DNA of 64,000 nt from Natronomonas gomsonensis (lineage in GTDB: Archaea; Halobacteriota; Halobacteria; Halobacteriales; Haloarculaceae). The stretch lies in NCBI RefSeq assembly GCF_013391635.1, contig NZ_JACAWU010000002.1:1674001-1738000 (forward strand). The letters are read 5' to 3'. The notes under the pieces were generated by a model. The model had not been told where the DNA came from. It did not search any database and worked only from the letters and a program-made list of their open reading frames with translations. Below, one piece after another: positions 33,914 through 41,784 of the stretch (positions are counted from its first letter, which is position 1; every line of letters starts with the position of its first letter). Made by a program: the position numbers and the translations under genes.

Positions 33914-35972
33914 CGAGCATCACCTCCTCGCCGTCGTCGGCCTCGACCGGTTCCTCGACATCGACGATCGCCATCGTGCCGTGTTCTTCCGATTCGCGTC
34001 CGTCCTGATACGTTATCGTTATGTCCATCTCGACTTCCTCCTGGTCACTGTACAGTCCCTCGACGAGTTTCCCGTAGCGGTCGACGACGACCTCCCGGCG
34101 TATCTTCCCCGTCCGGGTGAGTTCGCCGTCGTCGGCGTCGAACTCCTTGAACAGGATGAGGAACCGCTCGATGGGATGTTCGAGGTCCTCGTTGGTCTCC
34201 GCGACGACCTGTCGCATCAACTCCAACACGGGCGGCTTCTGGGTCAGGTCCTTGTAGCCGGCGTACTGGATGTCGCGTTGATCGGCCCACTCGGCGACGT
34301 TGTCGAACCGGAGGTTCAACACCGCAGCGAGCGAGTCTCGGCCGTCGCCGACGACCAGCGCCTCCTTCACGTAGGGGTTGAACTTCAGTTTCGTCTCGAC
34401 GCTGATGGGCGCGACCGCGGTGCCGTCGTTCAACTCTAGCACGTCGTCCATCCGGTCGAAGATTTTGACGTGGTCGTCGTCGGTGAGCGCCCCGAAGTCG
34501 TCGGTGTGGAGCCAACCGTCCTCCATCGCGGATTCGGTCTTCTCGGGCATGCCGTAGTACCCCGAGGTGACGACCGGGCCGCGGACGAGCAACTCCCCGC
34601 CGGGGGTGATGCCGACCTCGACGTTCGGGAACACCTCGCCGACGGTGTCGACCTGGATGTCGTCGTCGCGGTGCATCGTCACGAACCCACACACCTCGGA
34701 CTGTCCCCAAATCTGTTTCAGGGGCACACCGAGGGCGTGATAGTACGAGAAGTGGTCCTCGCCGAGGGGGCCACCGCCCGTGTAGACGTTCTTCGCGCGT
34801 TTCAGCCCGATTTTGTCGAGGATGGGCCGGTAGGCGACCCAATACGAGAGCCAGTGGGCGGCTCGCAGGGTCGCCGGCGGTTCCTCGTCGCTTTTGTCGC
34901 CGCTGACGTAGTCGGCGTACTTCCGACCGATGGACATCGCCTTCTCGTAGACGAACCGCTTCAGTCGCGTGGTGTTCTCGATTTTCGCCTTGATATCGGC
35001 GACCCACGCCTCGTAGCGGTTCGGCGACGAGAAGATGATTTCCGGGCCGATTTCACGGAGGTCCTCGGCCTCGGTTTCGGGCTGTTCGGGGAAGTTGGCG
35101 GTCCAACCGCCGACGAACGCCGCCGCAATGAGTATCATCTGCTCGCCGACCCACGCCATCGGGAGATACGAGAAGTAATCGGATTCCTTCGGCAACGGGT
35201 CGATTTCGATGGCCGCGTTCGCGAGGTTCAGGAAGTTGAAGTGGCTCAACTTCACCCGCTTCGGCATTCCAGTCGTCCCCGAAGTCGGCGGCAACATCGC
35301 CGGGGTGTCGGGGTCGATGGCTTTCACACGTTCGTGGAGGTAATCGTCGGCCACCTCACCGGTTTCGAGCCGCTCTTCGCCGACCTCCTCGACGTGTTCG
35401 TAGGAGACGATTTCGGGGTCGCCGGGCTCCGTCTTCTCGCCGTTCTCGTAGCGGAACATCCCCTTCTCGTCGCGGTAGATGATGGTCTCCAGCGACGGCA
35501 CGTCGTCGGCGACCAGGAGTAGTTTGTCGACCATCTCCTGGTCTTCGGCGTAGACGACCGATGGCTCCAGCAGTTGGAGCTGTTTGCGGATGTCGTCGGG
35601 GAGCATGTCCTCGTAGTTCGGCGCGGCCATCCCGCCCAGCGACTGGGCGGCCATCCAGGCCCACAGCTGGTGGGGCCGGTTGTAGCCGATGGTGAAGAGG
35701 ACGTCTTCCTCCTCGAAGCCGTACGTTTCGAGGCCGAGCGCGAAGTGTTCGACGCGCTCGTAGTACTCCTCCCAAGTGAATTCTTGCCAGATGCCGTATC
35801 GCTTCCACCGCAAGGCGATGTCGTCGCCGTGTTCCTCGACGTGGTCGAAGAGGATTTCCGGCAGTGCGCGGTCGGAGACGATGGGAACGTCCTCGCCGTC
35901 GGGTGCGGACAACACCCGGTCGACGGCGAGGCTGCTGTCGGTATCGCCAGTCGCTCCGTCCTCGGTCGCCAT
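33906..35972 (-). CDS. Long-chain/aryl acyl-CoA synthetase (FAA1-like), embedded in the transporter operon
   Basis: A 688-aa AMP-forming ligase with intact catalytic motifs: P-loop PPTSGTTGMPK (A3), WGQSEVCG (A5), the TDDFGALTDDDHVKIFDRMDDVLEL region (A7/A8, quoted in part) and the C-terminal TRTGKIRREVV with the catalytic Lys (A10). The long N-terminal acidic lead and FAA1-style length point to long-chain or aryl/alicyclic acids. It sits between livG (1-base gap) and livH (8-base overlap), so uptake and CoA activation are co-expressed. Similar ligase-Liv clusters are known in bacteria that degrade aromatic and alicyclic acids. Confidence 0.9.
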   Translation of the reverse strand: MATEDGATGDTDSSLAVDRVLSAPDGEDVPIVSDRALPEILFDHVEEHGDDIALRWKRYGIWQEFTWEEYYERVEHFALGLETYGFEEEDVLFTIGYNRPHQLWAWMAAQSLGGMAAPNYEDMLPDDIRKQLQLLEPSVVYAEDQEMVDKLLLVADDVPSLETIIYRDEKGMFRYENGEKTEPGDPEIVSYEHVEEVGEERLETGEVADDYLHERVKAIDPDTPAMLPPTSGTTGMPKRVKLSHFNFLNLANAAIEIDPLPKESDYFSYLPMAWVGEQMILIAAAFVGGWTANFPEQPETEAEDLREIGPEIIFSSPNRYEAWVADIKAKIENTTRLKRFVYEKAMSIGRKYADYVSGDKSDEEPPATLRAAHWLSYWVAYRPILDKIGLKRAKNVYTGGGPLGEDHFSYYHALGVPLKQIWGQSEVCGFVTMHRDDDIQVDTVGEVFPNVEVGITPGGELLVRGPVVTSGYYGMPEKTESAMEDGWLHTDDFGALTDDDHVKIFDRMDDVLELNDGTAVAPISVETKLKFNPYVKEALVVGDGRDSLAAVLNLRFDNVAEWADQRDIQYAGYKDLTQKPPVLELMRQVVAETNEDLEHPIERFLILFKEFDADDGELTRTGKIRREVVVDRYGKLVEGLYSDQEEVEMDITITYQDGRESEEHGTMAIVDVEEPVEADDGEEVMLDG

Positions 35973-35973
35973 C

Positions 35974-36831
35974 TCAGTCCACCCCCGTGTACACGCGAGC
36001 GACCTCGGGGTCCTCGGTGACCGCTTCGGGTGGCCCCCGTGCGATGACGCCGCCCTTCTGCATCACGATCATCCGGTCGGAGACGGCCGTGACGACCTCG
36101 AGGTCGTGTTCGATCATCACGAGTGCGAGGTCCTCCTGTTCGTGGAGGTCGGTCAGGAACCGAATCATGTCGTACTTCTCGTCGAAGGTGAGACCGCTCA
36201 TCGCCTCGTCCAGAAGGAGGACGTCCGGTTCCAGTGCCAGCGACCGTGCGAGGTCGACGCGGCGGCGGACGCCGAGCGGCAGCGTCGCGATTTTCGAGTG
36301 GCGGTGTTCCCACAACTCGAGGTAGTCGAGTATCTCCTCGACACGGCGCATGTTCTCGGCTTCGGTCTTCCGGCCGGCGCCGTAGAACAGCATCGCCGAC
36401 AGCAGGTTGGGTCGGTTCTTGACCGCCCGCACCGTCATCACGTTCTCGATGACGTCCTCGTCTTCGAACAGTTCCAGCCCCTGAAACGTCCGCCCCAGTC
36501 CGTTTCGGGCGCGGTAGTGTTCGGGCGTGCCGGTCACGTCCTCACCGGAGAGGTACACCGTTCCGCCCGGGTCGGGCGTGTAGAAGCCGTTGAGGATGTT
36601 CAGAAGCGTCGTCTTGCCGGCGCCGTTCGGCCCGACGATGGACACCCACTCGCCGGGTTCGATGCCGATACTCACGTCGTCGACAGCGGTGACGGTGCCG
36701 AACGTCTTGGTCACGTCGCGACAGCCGATGACCGCGTCTTCGGGGGGAATCGCCGGGCCCGCTCGGAGCGATGCTGCGGCGGCATCGGCATCGGACCCCA
36801 CGTTGGCGTCGTCGACGCTCACCGTGGCCAC
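35974..36831 (-). CDS. livG: Liv-type ABC transporter ATP-binding protein (LivG)
   Basis: A 285-aa ABC ATPase. Walker A GPNGAGKTT, Q-loop GRTFQGLELF, signature region LPLGVRRRVDLARSLA (the LivG subfamily has a divergent LSGGQ), Walker B DVLLLDEAMSGL and the switch His in MIEHDLEVV. The N-terminal 30 residues are an acidic, Ala-rich halophilic extension. It is 16 bases from livF and 1 base from the ligase. Confidence 0.95.
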   Translation of the reverse strand: MATVSVDDANVGSDADAAAASLRAGPAIPPEDAVIGCRDVTKTFGTVTAVDDVSIGIEPGEWVSIVGPNGAGKTTLLNILNGFYTPDPGGTVYLSGEDVTGTPEHYRARNGLGRTFQGLELFEDEDVIENVMTVRAVKNRPNLLSAMLFYGAGRKTEAENMRRVEEILDYLELWEHRHSKIATLPLGVRRRVDLARSLALEPDVLLLDEAMSGLTFDEKYDMIRFLTDLHEQEDLALVMIEHDLEVVTAVSDRMIVMQKGGVIARGPPEAVTEDPEVARVYTGVD

Positions 36832-36847
36832 CTCCCAATCCGAGACA

Positions 36848-37699
36848 TCAGGTCCACCTCTTGCGGATTTTGTAGTGACGGATGTCGGTGTATCGAGAGC
36901 CGTCGCCGGAGGTGCCGAGGTAGAACTCCTTGATTTCCTCGCGGTTCAACAACACGTCGGCCGGGTCGTTCAACTCGATTTGGCCGTTCTCCATCACGTA
37001 GCCGTAGTCGGCGATGTCGAGCGTTCGCTGGGCGTTCTGGTCGGCGATAATCATCGTGATGTCCTCCTGTCGGTTGATTTCGACGAGCGTCTCGAAGATG
37101 TCCTCGACGAGTTTCGGCGCCAGGCCGAGCGAGGGTTCGTCCAGCAACAACAGTCGCGGCCGGTGGATGAGTGCCCGCGCGATGACGAGCATCTGTTGTT
37201 GACCGCCGCTGGCGTAGCCGGCTTTCAAGTCGAGGATTTCCTCCAGTTGCGGGAAGTACTCGAAGGCGATTTCGTAGTCGTCTTCCTCGAAGCGGAAACG
37301 TCGGCCACCGCGGTACAGCCCACAGCGGAGGTTCTCCTCGACGGTGAGGTCCTCGAACACGCGCCGACCCTCGAGGATGTGGGTGACGCCGCGGTCGACC
37401 ATCTCGTTGGCCCCGTTGTTGGTCACGTCCTCGCCGTCGTAGAACACGCGACCGCGGGAGACCTCGCCGCGCTCGCTGCGGCCGATGCCGCTTATCATCT
37501 TGAGGATGGTCGACTTGCCGGCGCCGTTGGGACCCAACAGCGCGACGATGTCACCCTCATCGACGGACATCGAGACACCCTGTACCGCCAGGAAGTGGCG
37601 GTCGTAGACGATTTCGACGTTGTCGAGTTCGACGACGGGTGTCTCCTCGTCCTCGGCGCTGGCGTCCGCCGAAACCGCCTCGCGTTCGCTCGCGGTCAT
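36848..37699 (-). CDS. livF: Liv-type ABC transporter ATP-binding protein (LivF)
   Basis: A 283-aa ABC ATPase. Walker A GPNGAGKST, Q-loop ILEGRRVFEDLTVEENLR, signature ASGGQQQMLVIARALI, Walker B LLLLDEPSLGLAP. The usual switch His is replaced: IIADQNAQRTLDIAD has Gln (common in LivF). It starts one base inside the stop of the binding-protein gene (TGATG). Confidence 0.95.
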   Translation of the reverse strand: MTASEREAVSADASAEDEETPVVELDNVEIVYDRHFLAVQGVSMSVDEGDIVALLGPNGAGKSTILKMISGIGRSERGEVSRGRVFYDGEDVTNNGANEMVDRGVTHILEGRRVFEDLTVEENLRCGLYRGGRRFRFEEDDYEIAFEYFPQLEEILDLKAGYASGGQQQMLVIARALIHRPRLLLLDEPSLGLAPKLVEDIFETLVEINRQEDITMIIADQNAQRTLDIADYGYVMENGQIELNDPADVLLNREEIKEFYLGTSGDGSRYTDIRHYKIRKRWT

Positions 37700-38961
37700 C
37701 AGAGTCCAATCCAGTCGTCACGCCGGGGCAGTTCGACCGTCGTGTCGAATTCGAAGGAACCGTCGGAAACCTCGAACAGACGGCCAGTCATCGTCGGCCG
37801 GCGGTCCTCCTCCGTGTAGGTGAACGGCTCGGCGAGGTCCCACATGGTGTCGTCCTCGATGTCGAACATCGACTGACGGACGTCCGACCCGCTCGTGGGG
37901 TCGCGGTCGGCGTCGATGGCGTTCTGTAGGCCCTTCAACACGAGCAGCCCGTGGATGCAGCCGCGGACGTAGTTGAGGTTCGCGACCGACGGGTCGTCCA
38001 TGTCCCGCCCCTCGCGTTCGAAGTTCTCCTCGATCATGGACGTGCCGTCGCCGCCCGAATCGAGTGCCCCCTGGAAGGTCCGGAAGGCACTGACGTAGCG
38101 GACGCCCTCGAAGTTCTCCGGGGACTCCTGGATGCGTGGTTCGTCGACGGTGTAGGTCAGCCCACAGACGGTCACGTCGGGGTAGATGTCCTCCCTGTCG
38201 GAGAGCAACACCTGCATCGGCGCGGCCGTGTTCTGGTGAATGAGGTAGTCCACGTCGGCGTCCCGCGCCTGCCGCAGTTGCGTCGTCGCGGAGTTGGCGT
38301 CCAGCGGGAGGTTGATGTCCTCGGCGACGTTCAGCCCCAGTTCTTCGGCGTACTGCTTGCCACCCTCGACGGGCGCCTGCCCGAAGGGGTTGTTCGAGAA
38401 GATGAAGGCGATGGTCGCCTCCGCGTCGTTGTCGGCAATCCACTTGAGGTGGGCCCGCGCCTGACTCGTGTAGTCGAGGTTGCCGAAGAAGTTGTAGGGG
38501 GCTTCCTCGGTCAGGAGGTTCGCCGAGTACGATGCCGAGACGTAGACGATTTCGTCTTCGGCGACCGTTCCCGACAGCGCCTCGGTGTCGGCAGTCCCCC
38601 AGCCGATAATCATCGGTGGCTCCGACCCCGAGGTGTACTCGTCGTAGTACTGCTGGGCCTGCGGCACCTCGTAGGCGTAGTCGTTGTTCGGGTGGTTGAT
38701 TTCCTGTGGCAGGAGGTCGTTCTCGTTGAAATACGCGATGGCGTCCCGCGACCCGACCGCGGTCGGCCGTCCAACGTCGGAGGTTCCGCCGCTTTCGTCG
38801 TACAGACCTGGAACAGTAATGCTGTCCCCACCGTTCCCGTTCCCGTTACCGTTACCGTTACCGTTACCGCCGAGACAACCGGCCAGGGCGCCGACCGCCA
38901 TCGTTCCAGCCGTCGCCTTCATGAACGTCCGCCGGTTGTGTGCGTTGTAATCGTGTCCCAT
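37699..38961 (-). CDS. livK: Tat-exported lipoprotein, Liv-type ABC substrate-binding protein
   Basis: A 420-aa periplasmic-binding-type protein anchored outside the membrane. It has a Tat motif NRRTFMKA, a hydrophobic helix, then lipobox ALAGC (Cys about residue 28), followed by a low-complexity (Gly-Asn)n linker coded by six CCGTT[C/A] hexamers. The mature domain is the Leu/Ile/Val-binding fold (SITVPGLYDESGG..., AYFNENDLLPQEINHP). A wide ligand range is known, including aromatic acids. The start at 38961 precedes the Tat signal; upstream in-frame residues are not signal-like. First gene of the eight-gene leftward operon. Confidence 0.9.
   Translation of the reverse strand: MGHDYNAHNRRTFMKATAGTMAVGALAGCLGGNGNGNGNGNGNGGDSITVPGLYDESGGTSDVGRPTAVGSRDAIAYFNENDLLPQEINHPNNDYAYEVPQAQQYYDEYTSGSEPPMIIGWGTADTEALSGTVAEDEIVYVSASYSANLLTEEAPYNFFGNLDYTSQARAHLKWIADNDAEATIAFIFSNNPFGQAPVEGGKQYAEELGLNVAEDINLPLDANSATTQLRQARDADVDYLIHQNTAAPMQVLLSDREDIYPDVTVCGLTYTVDEPRIQESPENFEGVRYVSAFRTFQGALDSGGDGTSMIEENFEREGRDMDDPSVANLNYVRGCIHGLLVLKGLQNAIDADRDPTSGSDVRQSMFDIEDDTMWDLAEPFTYTEEDRRPTMTGRLFEVSDGSFEFDTTVELPRRDDWIGL
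38831..38866 (-). repeat. Hexanucleotide tandem repeat in livK
   Basis: Six consecutive CCGTT[C/A] units on the plus strand (two CCGTTC, four CCGTTA) encode the Gly-Asn linker behind the lipid-anchored Cys. Units are multiples of three, so copy-number change would alter linker length without a frameshift. Confidence 0.6.
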
Positions 38962-38993
38962 GGCGTTACGAAACAACCGTTCGTAGGAATGCG

Positions 38994-39016
38994 GTTTATT
39001 CTTTACCCCTATAAAC
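38994..39016 (-). promoter_or_regulatory. Promoter and inverted repeat of the Liv operon
   Basis: GTTTAT (38994-38999), 11 bases, ATAAAC (39011-39016), a perfect inverted repeat whose minus-strand arm GTTTATAGG is also the likely TATA box, about 50 bases before the livK ATG. A bound regulator would block the promoter. Confidence 0.4.
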
Positions 39017-39092
39017 AACCTAATATGCCCGTATAAAAGTACAAAAGTGACTGGAGCCAAGATTGATGGCGCTCCTCGAAGAAACCGGGAAC

Positions 39093-39521
39093 ATGACTGA
39101 CGACTGTGTCTTCTGTCGCATCATCGACGGCGAGATCCCGGCGCGAACCGTCTACGAGGACGACGACGTGCTGGCGTTTCTCGACGCCAACCCGCTCGCC
39201 CGTGGTCACACGCTCGTCATCCCCAAGAACCACCACGAACGCGTCTCCGATTTGCCGTCGGCCGACAGGGACGCCGTCTTCGAGACGCTCGGCCGACTCA
39301 CATCGGCCGTCGAGGCGGCCGTCGACGCCGACGGCGTCACCGTAGGGATGAACGACGGCGACGCCGCCGGCCAGGAGGTCCCCCACGTCCACGGCCATCT
39401 CGTCCCGCGTTTCGACGGCGACGGCGGCGGCGCCGTCCACTCCATCGTCCGGACGCTACCGGAACTCTCCGACGGGGAGTTAGACGCCATCGCCGCCGAC
39501 ATCGGCGACGCCGCGGAGTGA
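39093..39521 (+). CDS. HIT-family nucleotide hydrolase/transferase
   Basis: A 142-aa HIT protein (histidine triad), hydrolysing nucleoside phosphoramidates or AMP-linked substrates. The triad is HVHGH in VPHVHGHLVPRFDGD (the usual HxHxHxx form). CVFC near the N-terminus and GHTLVIPKNHH are typical of the Hint branch. TATAAAA (39032-39038) would start transcription near 39062, which also fits a start at ATG 39066; 39093 (MTDDCVFC) matches family starts better. The gene is divergent from livK and convergent with the small gene at 39526. Confidence 0.9.
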   Translation: MTDDCVFCRIIDGEIPARTVYEDDDVLAFLDANPLARGHTLVIPKNHHERVSDLPSADRDAVFETLGRLTSAVEAAVDADGVTVGMNDGDAAGQEVPHVHGHLVPRFDGDGGGAVHSIVRTLPELSDGELDAIAADIGDAAE

Positions 39522-39525
39522 CCGG

Positions 39526-39831
39526 TCAAAGCGGGGCGGAAGTCCCTGTCACCGCCGCAAAGCGCTCTGGGTCGAATCGGATGCCACCGACCGTTTCGAC
39601 CCACGGATACGCTTTCAGCCGCTGGGCTCGGCCATAGGATAACACGACGACCGCAAACCCCGAACGGTGGTGCATCACGAGTCGGTCGGGGGAACCGATG
39701 GCACCGAGCAATCCGACCATGAACTGGTCGTGGTCGACGCTCTCGGGGCGTTTCACGAGGAACGTTCCGACGACGTCCGGCGCCGGCCCCTCGACGGTGA
39801 TGTCGGCGCCGAACCGCTCTGCCATATCCAT
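39526..39831 (-). CDS. Uncharacterised small protein (101 aa) at the 3' end of the paralogue operon
   Basis: A 101-aa soluble protein starting MDMAERFGADITVEGP. The pattern FVVxxL-then-SGFAVVVLSYGRAQRLKAYPWVETVGGIRFDPERF resembles, loosely, the alpha-beta sandwich of subtilisin propeptides (I9: a Gly-Phe-Ala strand, a helix with a Leu, then Pro-x-Val-x-x-Val). I cannot confirm this. Met codons at 39831 and 39825 are both possible; 39831 leaves 2 bases after the upstream stop, so it is probably translated from the same transcript. Confidence 0.5.
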   Translation of the reverse strand: MDMAERFGADITVEGPAPDVVGTFLVKRPESVDHDQFMVGLLGAIGSPDRLVMHHRSGFAVVVLSYGRAQRLKAYPWVETVGGIRFDPERFAAVTGTSAPL

Positions 39832-39833
39832 CG

Positions 39834-40811
39834 TCACGTCAGCATCGACCGCGCCTGCTCGACCCACGACTCGGCCCGGCTACTCGATGTGTTGGCGATT
39901 TCGGCGACCGTTTTGGGGTCCATCTCCGCCAGCGCCGCGAGGCCGGCGACGCCCGCCTCGCGCAGGCGCTCTGCGTACGTCGGCCCGATGCCGTCGATGG
40001 CCTCGAGGGACTCCGACGGCTGTTCCTCGGTCGGCTCCATCGGTTCGAAGTCGGCATCCGAGTCGGCGTCCTCGGCTTGGCGTTCGTCGGCGACCGTCAA
40101 ATCGACCGGAGCCTCCGGTGGTGCGAGAGCGTACGGTTCGGGGAACTGGTCGACGACGGCGTCCGGCGACGACGTGGCGTCTTCCACCGTCGTGACCTCC
40201 CCGACGGTGAGTCCGGCCCGGTTCAGTCGCCCCCTCGCCGTCTCCAAGTCGGTTCCCAGGAGGTCCGGCACCTCGCTGTAGTCGGCTTCCGGGCTGTCCG
40301 GCTCGGAGTCACCCGCACGGACCCGGAAGGAGATTTCGCTCAGGTTCTCGCTTGCGAACCGCTCGTCGAGCGACGGCAAGTGCAGCCGAATCCCGTCGTT
40401 GTCCTGTACCACGTTGGCTTTGAGCGAAAACGCCACGTCGTCTATTGTGTAGTTGGCCGCATCGAGTTCCGTCCGCACGTCTCCGACGGCCGACCCGAGG
40501 TTCGAAAACACCGTCTTCGGTTCGAGTTTCGGACGCTCGACTTCGAGTTGCCGGATGCGGTCTCGGAGTTCCTCGCGCTCCGATTCCAGACGCGAGAGTT
40601 GACTTTCGAGGGCGTTTCGCTCGCCACGAATCTCCAGAACGTCCGTCTGGAGGTTCTGGATGATGGTCTCGCGTTCGCTGACGGCGCGTTCGATGGCCGC
40701 ACGCTCGACCGTCTCGAGTTTCTTCGTTTCGACCTGCGGAATCTCTTCGAGTTGAAACGACCGGGCACTCACGTATCGGCGGTCGTCGGTCGGAAACTTC
40801 TCGCCGCTCAT
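39834..40811 (-). CDS. Coiled-coil protein with PASTA-like and helix-hairpin-helix domains
   Basis: A 325-aa protein. Domains in order: coiled coil (about residues 28-95, ERETIIQNLQTDVLEIRGER and following heptads), a beta-rich region (about 108-170, with LHLPSLDE...LSEISFRVRA, the same pattern as the end of the paralogues upstream), a PASTA-like repeat (about 183-245: VPDLLGTDLETARGRLNRAGL then VDQFPEPYALAPPEAPVDLTVA), an acidic linker, and a C-terminal helix-hairpin-helix (LEAIDGIGPTYAERLREAGV, then AEIANTSSSRAESWVEQA). PASTA with HhH is an unusual pair. No signal peptide. Overlaps the next gene by 4 bases. Confidence 0.65.
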   Translation of the reverse strand: MSGEKFPTDDRRYVSARSFQLEEIPQVETKKLETVERAAIERAVSERETIIQNLQTDVLEIRGERNALESQLSRLESEREELRDRIRQLEVERPKLEPKTVFSNLGSAVGDVRTELDAANYTIDDVAFSLKANVVQDNDGIRLHLPSLDERFASENLSEISFRVRAGDSEPDSPEADYSEVPDLLGTDLETARGRLNRAGLTVGEVTTVEDATSSPDAVVDQFPEPYALAPPEAPVDLTVADERQAEDADSDADFEPMEPTEEQPSESLEAIDGIGPTYAERLREAGVAGLAALAEMDPKTVAEIANTSSSRAESWVEQARSMLT

Positions 40812-41200
40812 GACTGTCGACGCTCCGGGGGTACTGGGACCATACGCACGGTCACCTCACTTGTCATTTCGGCGTCGATGTCGAACTGACTCCGGGAGCG
40901 GGGGTTGACTGGCGTCGCCCCGAGTTTCGGGCGGTAGCCACGGACCGTCCCGTTTTCGTCGCGAATCTCCTCGCCCTCGATTGAGACGGCGATTTGGAGG
41001 TCGGCTTCGACCTCCGAAAAGCGGAGCCACGAGGCGTCCATCTGGACGTCGAGGTCGCCGCTCTCGGCGGCACGTTCGAGTTCCCGCTGGACCCGCATCG
41101 TCCGACGGTCCAACTCCTCTTGACCCTCCGCGACGGAGACGGCCAGCGACCGGATGAACTCCTTCAGCGGTCTGGAGGCCCACTGTTCGGTCGACATCAC
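40808..41200 (-). CDS. Uncharacterised paralogue C of a DUF2589-like family
   Basis: A 130-aa (129 from the second Met) soluble protein. N-terminal helix PLKEFIRSLAVSVAEGQEELD parallels the opening helix of the two larger paralogues upstream, and WLRFSEVEADLQIAVSIEG parallels their YQFSEAT.EV.VDI strand. The central acidic/proline part is shorter, and it lacks the EVDVVP element, so it is the most diverged copy. It overlaps the next upstream gene by 4 bases (41197-41200) and the PASTA-HhH gene by 4, so all are coupled. Confidence 0.6.
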   Translation of the reverse strand: MMSTEQWASRPLKEFIRSLAVSVAEGQEELDRRTMRVQRELERAAESGDLDVQMDASWLRFSEVEADLQIAVSIEGEEIRDENGTVRGYRPKLGATPVNPRSRSQFDIDAEMTSEVTVRMVPVPPERRQS

Positions 41201-41736
41201 TCACCCTCCGGAGTGTCACGCGTCTCGGTGGGCGACAACTCGAGGGGGAGTGGGACCGGCTGGAGTCGCGCGTTGATTCGTGCGTTCGCCTCGACCTCGT
41301 GGTCGTATTTGCGCTGTTCGGTCACTTCGTAGGTTCCGGCCCGAAGCCCGAGACGTCGCCCTTCGGATTCGCTTTCGCGTTCGCCTTCCTCGCTGAATCG
41401 GATGTCGACGCCGACCTCGAGGGTGGCCTCCGAGAACTGATAGCGGGTCGGCGTAAAGCCGAGTTCGAGCAGCGACCGCGATTCGGTGGCGGCCGATTCG
41501 GTCTCGACGCCGCCGTGTTCGTCGATTCGGCGGGTGAGTTGCGGGACGACGTCGACTTCGGTCTCCGCGAGGGTTTCGAGGAGTTCGGCCGTCGAGAGGT
41601 CGAGTTTCGTCTGTGCGCTGGCGATTCCCTCCGCGAGTAGGTATATCAGGTCGTCGAACGGAACGTCAAGCTCTTCGCGAACCGGCTGTGTGTGGGCGGT
41701 ACCTCGATGTCGTAGGTCCGACGGTCGAATTGGCAT
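41197..41736 (-). CDS. Uncharacterised paralogue B of a DUF2589-like family
   Basis: A 179-aa soluble protein. Recognisable order: LDVPFDDLIYLLAEGIASAQ helix, LDLSTAELLETLAETEVDVVP, SLLELGFTPTRYQFSEATLEVGVDI, an Arg/Glu-rich middle, then VEANARINARLQPVPLPLEL. The same order runs through paralogue A. The N-terminal helix/AQ, then S-LL, then YQFSEA strand arrangement is reminiscent of bacterial DUF2589 proteins, which occur as tandem paralogues of unknown function. No signal peptide or membrane segment. Confidence 0.6.
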   Translation of the reverse strand: MPIRPSDLRHRGTAHTQPVREELDVPFDDLIYLLAEGIASAQTKLDLSTAELLETLAETEVDVVPQLTRRIDEHGGVETESAATESRSLLELGFTPTRYQFSEATLEVGVDIRFSEEGERESESEGRRLGLRAGTYEVTEQRKYDHEVEANARINARLQPVPLPLELSPTETRDTPEGE

Positions 41737-41784
41737 GGTGGCAGTTTCGGGTGGTAAGCGTGGGAAATGCGGGATTCGGGTGGT

